This document shows positions 1 through 8,373 of a stretch of DNA of 21,720 bases, in pieces. The notes under the pieces were generated by a model. That model made no database searches. It was not told where the DNA came from and saw only the letters and a program-made list of their open reading frames with translations. The stretch's first letter is position 1. Each line of letters starts with the position of its first letter. A program made the position numbers and the translations under genes. Origin of the DNA: JAWLGW01 sp964569055 (GTDB lineage Bacteria; Planctomycetota; J058); assembly GCA_964569055.1 (NCBI GenBank), contig CAZMSZ010000096.1:1-21720 (forward strand). Direction: 5' to 3'.

Positions 1-1
1 C

Positions 2-766
2 CGGATCTGGGCCGTCGCCATGGCGCGGCTGTACGGCGCCAACGCCCGCAGCCAGATGCTGAAGTACCACATCCAGACGTCGGGCCGCTCGCTCCACGCC
101 ATGGAGATCGAGTTCAACGACATCCGCACCACGCTCCAGGCGCTGCTGGCCACGCTCGACAACGCGCAGAGCCTGCACACCAACGCCTACGACGAGGCGA
201 TCACCACCCCCACCGAGGCGTCGGTGCGGCGCGCCATGGCGATCCAGCTCATCATCAACCGCGAGTTCGGGCTGGTCGGCTGCGAGAACGCCACCCAGGG
301 CAGCTTCATCGTGGAGGAGCTGACCGACCTCGTCGAGGAGGCGGTCCTCGCCGAGTTCGACCGCCTCACCGAGCGCGGCGGCGTGCTCGGAGCCATGGAG
401 CGCCAGTACCAGCGGAGCATGATCCAGGAGGACTCGCTCAAGTACGAGCGCCTCAAGCACTCGGGCGAGCTGCCCCTGATCGGCGTCAACACGTTCCTCC
501 CCCGCGAGCAGAGCGAGCAGGCCGAGCGCGAGGTCGCCCTCTCCCGCGCCAGCGAGGAGGAGAAGCAGGAGTGCCTGCGCCGCCTGGCCGCCTTCCACGC
601 CGAGCACGCCGCCGAGGCGCCCGCCGCCCTGGCCCGCCTCAAGCAGGCCGCCCTGGCCGGCGAGAACGTGTTCGCGGCCCTGCTCGAGGCGGTCGAGCAC
701 TGCAGCCTCGGCCAGATCACCCGGGCCCTGTACGAGGTGGGCGGGGAGTACCGACGGAACCTGTGA
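2..766 (+). CDS. icmF: Fused isobutyryl-CoA mutase (IcmF), C-terminal fragment
   Basis: The reading frame is open from the left edge, so the gene is 5'-truncated; 254 residues remain. They match the C-terminal part of the methylmalonyl-CoA mutase large-subunit fold: the NARSQMLKYHIQTSGRSLH stretch near residue 14, then NDIRTTLQALLATLDNAQSLHTN-type barrel sequence, AYDEAITTPTE, and QGSFIVEELTDLVEEAVL. The ending GQITRALYEVGGEYRRNL is typical of IcmF, in which the B12 domain, a G-protein chaperone and the substrate barrel are fused; a stand-alone MCM ends differently. IcmF interconverts isobutyryl-CoA and n-butyryl-CoA with adenosylcobalamin in the cytoplasm, and some family members act on other branched acyl-CoAs. 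The missing N-terminus prevents a check of the B12 and GTPase domains. The next gene is a BtuF-like protein. Confidence 0.88.
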   Translation, partial: RIWAVAMARLYGANARSQMLKYHIQTSGRSLHAMEIEFNDIRTTLQALLATLDNAQSLHTNAYDEAITTPTEASVRRAMAIQLIINREFGLVGCENATQGSFIVEELTDLVEEAVLAEFDRLTERGGVLGAMERQYQRSMIQEDSLKYERLKHSGELPLIGVNTFLPREQSEQAEREVALSRASEEEKQECLRRLAAFHAEHAAEAPAALARLKQAALAGENVFAALLEAVEHCSLGQITRALYEVGGEYRRNL

Positions 767-782
767 GGCAGGAGGACAGCCG

Positions 783-933
783 GAAATGAGGAATACCAAC
801 AGGGAATTAGAAATTACAAATGCCAGAACAGCTATCGCGTCATGTGAGCCACCCTCTCCTGGCCACTTCCTGTTCAGCGACAGCCATTTTTAATTTCCAG
901 TTCCAAATTCCCTGTTCATATTTCATATTTCAT
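783..933. repeat. AT-rich imperfect inverted repeat element
   Basis: The left arm (about 783-822) and the reverse complement of the right arm (about 885-933) share AACAGGGAATT, GAAATT and AAATG blocks in the same order with small gaps, plus outer GAAAT/GGAATA-like blocks. The centre (823-884) is ordinary sequence. The element is conspicuously AT-rich in a genome of very high GC and lies between icmF and the BtuF-like gene. It looks like a MITE-like or palindromic intergenic repeat, but no target-site duplication can be named with certainty. A structured transcript acting as a terminator for icmF is an alternative. Confidence 0.55.
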
Positions 934-960
934 CTCCTTCTTCTTCTTCTTCCTCTCCCC

Positions 961-1737
961 ATGCTCCACGACGCCCTGAACCGCCCGGTGCGCCTCGCCT
1001 CGCCGCCGCGGCGGATCGTGTCGCTCGTGCCGAGCATCACCCGCTCGCTCGCCGACCTCGGGCTCGACGAGGAGGTGGTCGGGGTCACCACGTTCTGCGT
1101 CGACCCGCCGGGGTGGCGCGAGCGCAAGCGGCGGGTCGGGGGGACCAAGGACGTGCGCGCCGAGCGGGTCGCGGAGCTCCGGCCCGACCTGATCCTGGCC
1201 AACAAGGAGGAGAACGAGCGCGCGCAGGTCCTGGCGCTCGAGGCGATCGCTCCGGTCTACGTGACGGACGTGGCCACGGTCGCGCAGGCGGCCGACCTGC
1301 TGGTGAGGCTCGGCGCGCTGGTCGGGCGCGAGGCGGCGGGCGCCGCGCTCGCGGCCGAGATCCGGGGCGGCTTCGCCGCGCTCGAGCCGGGGCCGGCTCG
1401 CCGGGTCGCGTACCTGATCTGGCGGGCGCCGCTCATGGTCGCCGGCGGCGGGACCCTGATCGACGACGTGCTCGCGCGCGCCGGCCTGGTGAACGTGTTC
1501 GCCGGGCGGCCGCGCTACCCGGCCGTGGAGGAAGCCGAGCTGCGCGTCGCTCGACCCGAGGTGCTGCTGCTCTCGAGCGAGCCCTACCCGTTCCGCGAGG
1601 CGCACGCGGCCGAGCTGGCGGCGGTGTGCCCCGGAGCGCGGGCGCTGCGGGTCCCGGGCGAGCCGTTCTCGTGGTGGGGGAGCCGGCTGCGCGAGACGCC
1701 GAGCTACCTGCGCTCGCTGCTGGCCGAGCTCGACTGA
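961..1737 (+). CDS. BtuF-like helical backbone metal receptor without signal peptide
   Basis: 258 residues of the BtuF/FepB (COG0614) periplasmic-binding fold. RRIVSLVPSITRSLADLGL lies near residues 17-35, followed by VVGVTTFC and the conserved VGGTKD. RPDLILANKEENE is the end of the first lobe; a long linking helix and a second lobe with FSWWGSRL near the end follow. Family members bind cobalamin, haem or ferri-siderophores for ABC importers. This one starts directly with the domain and shows no export signal from the ATG at 961, as in the cytosolic subgroup often annotated as cobalamin-binding. The frame is open upstream to an ATG at 820, but that extension is translated from the AT-rich repeat and a CTT tract, so I reject it. 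No Shine-Dalgarno is visible because the start follows a pyrimidine tract. No permease or ATPase lies nearby. The ligand is unknown; the B12-dependent mutase upstream makes cobalamin attractive. The 3' end overlaps the convergent gene by 34 bp. Confidence 0.75.
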   Translation: MLHDALNRPVRLASPPRRIVSLVPSITRSLADLGLDEEVVGVTTFCVDPPGWRERKRRVGGTKDVRAERVAELRPDLILANKEENERAQVLALEAIAPVYVTDVATVAQAADLLVRLGALVGREAAGAALAAEIRGGFAALEPGPARRVAYLIWRAPLMVAGGGTLIDDVLARAGLVNVFAGRPRYPAVEEAELRVARPEVLLLSSEPYPFREAHAAELAAVCPGARALRVPGEPFSWWGSRLRETPSYLRSLLAELD

Positions 1738-3860
1738 CGGGCGGGGAGCGCCAGGGCCAGGGCGATCGCCAGCGCGCCCAGGGCGCTGCCCGTGAGCCCG
1801 ATCGTCCAGCTCGTCGGCGCGTAGATCAGCTCGACGCGGGCGCGCCCCGGGGGGACCTCGATCCCGATCAACGCCAGGTTCGCCGGGACCGCGGGCTGCT
1901 CGACCCCGTTCACGCGGGCGCGCCAGCCGGGGGCCCACGACTCTTGCACGATCAACCACCCGCCCGCGGCGCTCTCCACCACCCCCGTGAGCTCGCGGGG
2001 CCTCGGGCGCGCCAGCGGGACGGGCGTGGCGGAGGCGAGCGCGCCCGGCGCCGCGGCGCCGCCCGCGCTGTGGGCCTCGATCGCCGGCTCGGGGTAGCCG
2101 CCGCCGGCTGCGAGGTGTGCCTCTGCACCGTCGAGGTCGCCCGGCGCGACCTGGCGGACGCGGGTCGCCAGCCAGGCCTCGGGCGGGACCGCTTGGGGCG
2201 CGAGCGCCTGGAGACGCACCGCGCCGCCGAGGTAGGCGCCGCCCGGCGTCAGGCGCGCGTGGGTGAGCCGAGCCGGCCCGAGCACGTGGGAGGTCCCGGC
2301 GAGCGCCAGCCGATCGAACAGCGCCGCCTCGCCGCCTCCGGCCAGGAGGCGGATTCGCCGCGCCGAGGCGAGCGAGCCGTAGCCGCCGGCCTGGCGCACG
2401 CCGAGCGCCGCGGCCAGGTTGTTGGACAGCGCCTCGCGGCGCCTCACCTCGGCCGCGGCCGCGTCGGGCGCCGAGGGCAGGGTGGGCGCCATGACGGGCG
2501 GCAGGCCCACGAGCGCCACCCGCTGCGCCTGGCGCAGGTCGGCCAGCAGGACGGGATCGTGCGCCAGGAACGCGCGCTCCGGCCCCAGCCACGCCCGGGC
2601 GCGCGCGTAGGGGGCCAGGTCCAGCGCGAGCAGCGCCAGCGCGCCCCAGCACAGCAGCGCGCGCGTCCGAGCGCCTCGCCGCGCGGCGAGGCGGTCGAGC
2701 GCGAGGCCCGCCAGGAGCGCGAGCGCGAACGAGGTCCACACCAGGGCCCGCGCCGGCGCGCGGAAGCTCGCGAACCCCGGGAGCAGCGCGCGCGCCGCCG
2801 AGAAAACGGGGGTGGCGGGGCCGAGCGCGAGCAGGAACCCCAACGCGCCGAGCGCGAGCAGCGCCACCCACCGCCAGTCGAGGCGCCCATCGCGCCCACG
2901 CAGCCCCGTCACGGCGGCGCCCAGCGCGAGCAGCGGGGTGAGCAGGCCGAGGTACTGGGCGCTCTCCGCGCGATCGCCCGTGAGGAGCCCAGGGTCGGTC
3001 GCGCCCAGCAGCCACAGGCGCAGGCCCGGACCGTCGAGCGCCAGGCTCCCGACCGCGGCCGCGGCCTCGGGCAACCCGCCGGCCCGCTCCGAGAGGGCGG
3101 CGAGCTCGAGCGTCGGGATCAGCTGGCCCGCCGCCAGGAGCGCGCCGAGCGCGCCGCTGAGGGCGAGCACCGCCAGCGCCTGCGTGGCTCCGCGCGCGCC
3201 GCGCGGCGCGCCGACCGCCGCGGTGAGCGCCACCGCCAGCCAGACGACCAGATACAGCCGCGGGGGGCGCCCTGCCAGCGCGGCCAGCCCCCACGCGAGC
3301 GCCGCCAGCGCGACCCGGCGCCGGCGACGCGCGCTGGTCTCGCCCGGGGCGATCGCGCGCAAGGTCGCGACGAGCGCCCACACGGCCGCGGCCTGCGTCG
3401 CCAGCGCGCTCGGCCAGCCCAGCGCGCCGGCGGTGACGCCCCCGCCCGTCAGGGCGAGGGCCGCGAACAGCGCCCCCTCGCGCTCGAGGTCGAGCGTGCG
3501 CCCGAGCGCGTAGGCCCCCAGCCCGAACGCGATCAGGTGCAGCAGCGCCGCCACGTCGGTCGCCTGGACGACCCCGAGCAGGGCCCACAGCGGCACGTTC
3601 AGGGGGTAGAGCAGCCCGCCCTCGCCGTTGGCGTGGGCGGGGTAGCCCCCGCTCAGCTCCGGCCACCACAGCGGCGCCTCGCCCCGCGCGACCTGCTCCG
3701 CCAGGAACCGACGGAGCGGGAACTGGTGGTAGCGCAGGTCGACGCCGAACAGCGCCTGGTCGCCCAGGACGGCAGGTCCGAGCACTCCGAGCGCGAACAG
3801 CGCGAGCGCGAGGACGGCGGGCCCGTGCTCCCGCCAGCGGCCCGCTGCGGGCCCGGACAT
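1704..3860 (-). CDS. YfhO-family multi-spanning membrane protein
   Basis: 718 residues. The N-terminus has a first membrane segment (about 13-33), then the loop GVDLRYHQFPLRRF and APLWWPELSGGYP, characteristic of YfhO and related GT-C-type membrane proteins. About ten hydrophobic segments follow up to residue ~450. A soluble region comes next, with the family's late PGWRARVNGVEQPAVPANL motif and a final membrane helix near the C-terminus. Bacillus/Listeria YfhO homologues are implicated in glycosylation of lipoteichoic acid or related envelope polymers; the substrate here is unknown. The ATG lies 7 bp after the upp stop, so co-transcription with the uracil genes is likely although no functional link is evident. 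The 3' end runs 34 bp into the convergent BtuF-like gene. Confidence 0.78.
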   Translation of the reverse strand: MSGPAAGRWREHGPAVLALALFALGVLGPAVLGDQALFGVDLRYHQFPLRRFLAEQVARGEAPLWWPELSGGYPAHANGEGGLLYPLNVPLWALLGVVQATDVAALLHLIAFGLGAYALGRTLDLEREGALFAALALTGGGVTAGALGWPSALATQAAAVWALVATLRAIAPGETSARRRRRVALAALAWGLAALAGRPPRLYLVVWLAVALTAAVGAPRGARGATQALAVLALSGALGALLAAGQLIPTLELAALSERAGGLPEAAAAVGSLALDGPGLRLWLLGATDPGLLTGDRAESAQYLGLLTPLLALGAAVTGLRGRDGRLDWRWVALLALGALGFLLALGPATPVFSAARALLPGFASFRAPARALVWTSFALALLAGLALDRLAARRGARTRALLCWGALALLALDLAPYARARAWLGPERAFLAHDPVLLADLRQAQRVALVGLPPVMAPTLPSAPDAAAAEVRRREALSNNLAAALGVRQAGGYGSLASARRIRLLAGGGEAALFDRLALAGTSHVLGPARLTHARLTPGGAYLGGAVRLQALAPQAVPPEAWLATRVRQVAPGDLDGAEAHLAAGGGYPEPAIEAHSAGGAAAPGALASATPVPLARPRPRELTGVVESAAGGWLIVQESWAPGWRARVNGVEQPAVPANLALIGIEVPPGRARVELIYAPTSWTIGLTGSALGALAIALALALPARQSSSASSERR

Positions 3861-3867
3861 GCCGGCG

Positions 3868-4506
3868 CTACTTCGTCCCGAACAGGCGGTCGCCCGCGTC
3901 GCCCAGGCCCGGGAGGATGTAGCCCTTCTCGTTGAGCCGCTCGTCGACCGCCGCCGTGTAGACCGGCACGTCGGGGTGGTTCTCCGCGAACGTCGCCAGC
4001 CCCTCGGGGGCGGCCAGCAGGCAGAGGAACTTGATGCTCTTGGGGTCGGTCTGCTTGACCCGATCCACCGCGGCCACGGCCGAGTGCCCGGTCGCGAGCA
4101 TTGGGTCGACGATCAGCACCTCGCGGTCGGGCACGTGCTCGGGCATCTTGAAGTAGTACTCGATCGCCTCGAGCGTCTTGGGGTGCCGGTAGAGGCCGAT
4201 GTGCCCCACGCGGGCCGAGGGGAGGATCTTGAGGATCCCCTCCAGGATCCCGTCGCCGGCCCGCAGCACCGAGACCACCGCCAGCTTCTTGCCCTCGAGC
4301 ACCGGCGTCTTCATGGTCGCGAGCGGCGTCTCGATCTCCTCGTAGACGACCGGCATGTCGCGGGTGACCTCGTAGGCCAGGAGCATGCTGATCTCGTGGA
4401 GCAGCGTGCGGAACTGGTAGGTCCCCGTATCCTTGCGCCGCATCAGCGACAGCTTGTGCTGGATCAGCGGGTGCTTGATCACGTGAACGTTGTCGAGGTC
4501 GGCCAT
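3868..4506 (-). CDS. upp: Uracil phosphoribosyltransferase
   Basis: 212 residues, the usual length. It converts uracil and PRPP to UMP and pyrophosphate in the cytoplasm. HPLIQHKLSLMR stands near the N-terminus, FRTLLHEISMLLAYE at 32-46, and the PRPP loop IVDPMLATGHSA at 132-143. The C-terminal uracil-binding stretch GYILPGLGDAGDRLFGTK is intact. The ATG is preceded at close range by GGAGAGAG. It is the third gene of the URC1-URC4-upp series, 31 bp after the URC4 stop. In the yeast URC pathway the equivalent enzyme (URC6) makes UMP as the first committed step of uracil breakdown, so this copy may serve catabolism rather than, or as well as, salvage. Confidence 0.95.
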   Translation of the reverse strand: MADLDNVHVIKHPLIQHKLSLMRRKDTGTYQFRTLLHEISMLLAYEVTRDMPVVYEEIETPLATMKTPVLEGKKLAVVSVLRAGDGILEGILKILPSARVGHIGLYRHPKTLEAIEYYFKMPEHVPDREVLIVDPMLATGHSAVAAVDRVKQTDPKSIKFLCLLAAPEGLATFAENHPDVPVYTAAVDERLNEKGYILPGLGDAGDRLFGTK

Positions 4507-4537
4507 CTCTCTCCATCCCGCGCCGCGGTCGCGGCGC

Positions 4538-5778
4538 TCAGAACACCGTCCCGTCGCTCTCGATCCTGATCGGCGGCGAGCCGTCCGCGCGCCGCTCGCG
4601 CGCCACCTCGCGTCCCGCCGTCCAGGTGCCCCCCTGCAGGACCTTCGCCAGCGGGAACTCCTCGGCCGTGCGGCCCAGCCGCTCGCGGACCGCCGCCGCG
4701 ACCCGGTCGAGGAGCGCCAGCGTCAGCGCGCGCCACTCCACGATCACCGGCGCGCCCGCCGGGTGGGCCGCCCCGCTCACGCCCTCGTGGCGCGGCTCGA
4801 GCAGCCCGAGGTCGACCAGGAGCCCGCCGTTGCGGTATTCGGGCAACCCGGTGAGCGGCGCGACGTCCACGCGCACGCCCGCCGCCTCGAGCGGCTCGAG
4901 GAGCGAGTAGGCGAGCCACTGCGACAGCTTGTGGAACGGCACCAGGTCGCTCCCCGGGCCGTCGTGCGGCAGGGCGGGGTGCGGCCACACGTCCCCGAGC
5001 GGCGCGCCGGCCAGGGTCACGCGTCCCGGGAAGATCGGGCCGGTGAGCGCCAGCACCTCGTCGAGCAGCGCTTCGCCCGAGAGCTGCCCGCCCGCGGCGC
5101 GCGCCAGCAGGCGGTCGAACAGGTGCCCGACCCGCGCCTCCTCGGGCGGCTCGCCGCACGCGACCGCGCGGGCGGCGATCGAGTCGCCGAGCGCGCTCAG
5201 CAGGCTCGCCCGCCCTTCGAGCCCGACCAGCGGGTTGTCGGGGCCGGCCTGGAACGCGCGGGCCAGGTCCTCGGCCCGGACGGCCCGCAGCCCGGCCGCG
5301 TCGGCGCGCAGCGGCCGGGCGGGGTCGCTCGAGAACCGCCCGGCCAAGAAGGCGTCGAAGCTCGCCAGCGCGAGGCCCTCGGAGCGGCCCCACACCTGGC
5401 CCGTGGCGGCCTCGCGGTAGCGCCAGGCGCTCCCCGCCCCCGCGTCGAGCAGCACGCTCGTGACCGCGAGGTCGACCTCGACCCGGCCGCGCTCCTGCGG
5501 GTCCTGCCCCTCGAGCCGCGGCGCGAGCGACCGCGCGACCCGGTCGACGCCGCCCACCTCGAAGTGGCGCCAGCGGCTGTGGTACGGCACCGCGAGGTCG
5601 GGGTAGGCCGCGCGCGTGGTCGCCTCGACCCGCGCGGCGACGTCGGCGAGCCGCGCGGGCACGATCCGGAAGTGCTCGGACTCGCCCGCCTCGGCGCGCG
5701 CGAGCAGGGCCTCGCAGCGCGCCCGAATCGCGGCGGGCGTCCGCAGGTAGTCGGCCGCGGCGCGCTCGGCGGCCGCGC

Positions 5779-5782
<4 letters not shown>
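4538..5782 (-). CDS. urc4: URC4/urg3 family protein (DUF1688), uracil catabolism
   Basis: 414 residues from a GTG whose last bases overlap the URC1 stop (GTGA, 4 bp), so the two are translationally coupled. Recognised as DUF1688 by its opening YLRTPAAIRARCEALL, by VPYHSRWRHFEVGGVDR near 80-97, and by YREAATGQVWGRSEGLALAS. The later WPHPALPHDG, VPFHKLSQWLAYSLLEPLE and LPEYRNGGLLVDLG also fit. Family knowledge: URC4 of Saccharomyces kluyveri is required for growth on uracil as nitrogen source, yet its chemistry is not established. The abundant conserved His, Arg and Tyr residues suggest an enzyme. Sandwiching between URC1 and upp is strong contextual support. A longer open frame exists upstream but lies inside URC1 in another frame and is spurious. 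Confidence 0.9.
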
Positions 5783-7029
<1,247 letters not shown>

Positions 7030-7043
7030 GGTCTCCTCGTGAA

Positions 7044-7064
7044 GCGCCTCCCCAAAGGAGGCGC
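7044..7064 (-). promoter_or_regulatory. Strong hairpin in the leader upstream of urc1
   Basis: Perfect 8-bp arms (GCGCCTCC / GGAGGCGC) with a 5-nt loop lie 14 nt upstream of the urc1 ATG. A second weaker stem (GGGCG/CGCCC, about 7065-7079) stands just before it in the transcript. It has no following T run. It could be a leader attenuator or translational control element, or a weak terminator for the upstream ADP-ribosylglycohydrolase gene. Confidence 0.4.
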
Positions 7065-7152
7065 GGGCGCGGATCGCCCCTGCGGGCGCCGCGCCACGGA
7101 AGCCAGCCAGACTACCTGATCGGAGCGAAGCGCGGCCTCCTGGCCGTAGCGC

Positions 7153-8187
7153 TCAGCGGAGCCGGGCCAGCCCTCGCGCGGCCTGCGCCAGGCGGTGTTC
7201 GTACTCGATCCGCCCCAGCCACTCGTCGGGCCAGGCCGCCACGCCCAGGCTGGCGCCCGCGAAGGCGCCCGCCAGGCAGGCGATCGAGTCGGAGTCGCCG
7301 CGCGTGACCGCCGCGCGTCGGAGCGCCGCGACCGGCTCGCTCGGGTAGAGGAGGAAGCAGTGGAGCGCCGTCGCGAGCGCCTCCTCGGCCACCCACCCGT
7401 CGCCCGTGGCCAGGCAAGGGTCGGCCGACCGGTCGGGTCGGGCCAGCGCGGCCTCGACCCGGTCGAGCGCGCCGGCGCACTCGTCCCAGCCGCGGGCGAG
7501 GAACGCCTCGGGCGAGCGCTCGCCCGGGCGCTGCCACAGCGCTCCCAGCCAGTCGTGGTGGTAGCGCTGGCGCGCCGAGGCGGCGTACTCGCGCAGGGCG
7601 TCCAGCAGCGCGCGCGGCGCCACGCCGCCGGCGAGCAGCGCGATCGCCTCGCAGGTCAGGTCCGACGCGGCCAGGGCCGTGGGGTGCCCGTGGGTCAGCG
7701 CGGCCTGGAGGTGGGCGACCGGCGCGCGGAGCTGCGGCGGCAGGAACGCGGCCGGCGCGACCCGCATGTTGGCCCCGCACCCCTTCGAGCCCGCGACGGT
7801 GGCCTCCACCAGCGGCTTGCCCGCGGCGAGCCGCCCGCACGCCTCCAGGCAGGTCCGCCCGGGCGCGCGGTCGTTCTCCGGATCGACCAGCCAGCGCACG
7901 AACGTGAGCCGGAGCGCCGCCTCGATCGGGCCGGGCTCGAGCCGCTCGGCGCGCAGCAGCGCGTCGGCGACGGCGAGGGTCATCTGGGTGTCGTCGGTCA
8001 CCCGCGCGGGGTCGCCGGCCGGCTCGCTCGGGCCGCCCGGATCGTCCGCCCCCCGAGCAGGCCAGCGCGCCAGGATCTTCTCGACCGACAGGAACTCCGT
8101 CGGCGCGGCCAGCGCGTCGCCGAGGGCCAGCCCGAACAGGCAGCCCTCCACCCGCTCCAACCACCCCGGCCCGGCGGGCGCGATCAC
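7153..8187 (-). CDS. ADP-ribosylglycohydrolase (ARH/DraG) family protein
   Basis: 344 residues from a GTG start at 8187 preceded by GAGGGACAG. The frame remains open to an ATG at 8268, next to the assembly gap, but that extension is Arg-rich and unlike the family, so I prefer the GTG. GCLFGLALGDALAAPTEF (residues 15-32) is the family opening. VTDDTQMTL holds the metal-binding Asp65 and Asp66, and GDSDSIACLAGAFAGASLG near the end supplies Asp298 and Asp300. All acidic ligands of the di-magnesium site are therefore present. Family enzymes hydrolyse the N- or O-glycosidic bond of ADP-ribosylated proteins or small ribosides. No ADP-ribosyltransferase is adjacent. It lies 123 bp upstream of urc1 in the same orientation, so a role in the uracil pathway is possible; the substrate is unknown. 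Confidence 0.85.
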   Translation of the reverse strand: MIAPAGPGWLERVEGCLFGLALGDALAAPTEFLSVEKILARWPARGADDPGGPSEPAGDPARVTDDTQMTLAVADALLRAERLEPGPIEAALRLTFVRWLVDPENDRAPGRTCLEACGRLAAGKPLVEATVAGSKGCGANMRVAPAAFLPPQLRAPVAHLQAALTHGHPTALAASDLTCEAIALLAGGVAPRALLDALREYAASARQRYHHDWLGALWQRPGERSPEAFLARGWDECAGALDRVEAALARPDRSADPCLATGDGWVAEEALATALHCFLLYPSEPVAALRRAAVTRGDSDSIACLAGAFAGASLGVAAWPDEWLGRIEYEHRLAQAARGLARLR

Positions 8188-8273
8188 CGCCTGTCCCTCA
8201 TGTGCTCGCTCACGTCGTCCTCCGCGCCGCGAGCGTAACCTGGCGCTGAGGGGAGTTGAGCCTCGCATGGGAA

Positions 8274-8373
8274 NNNNNNNNNNNNNNNNNNNNNNNNNNN
8301 NNNNNNNNNNNNNNNNNNNNNNNNNNNNNNNNNNNNNNNNNNNNNNNNNNNNNNNNNNNNNNNNNNNNNNNNN
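8274..8373. other. Assembly gap (100 N)
   Basis: Exactly 100 undetermined bases, the usual placeholder for a scaffold join of unknown size. It removes the 5' end of the methyltransferase gene and the sequence upstream of the ADP-ribosylglycohydrolase gene. Confidence 0.98.

Noticed and set aside
820..960. N-terminal extension of the BtuF-like protein giving a hydrophobic signal-like segment
   Set aside because: It is translated from an AT-rich repeat and a CTT tract, has no ribosome-binding site, and the protein family domain is complete from the ATG at 961.
916..3669. Very long Arg/Pro/Ala-rich open frames antisense to or out of frame with real genes across the window
   Set aside because: These are high-GC shadow frames with no family motifs. 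The opposing frames carry clear conserved domains.
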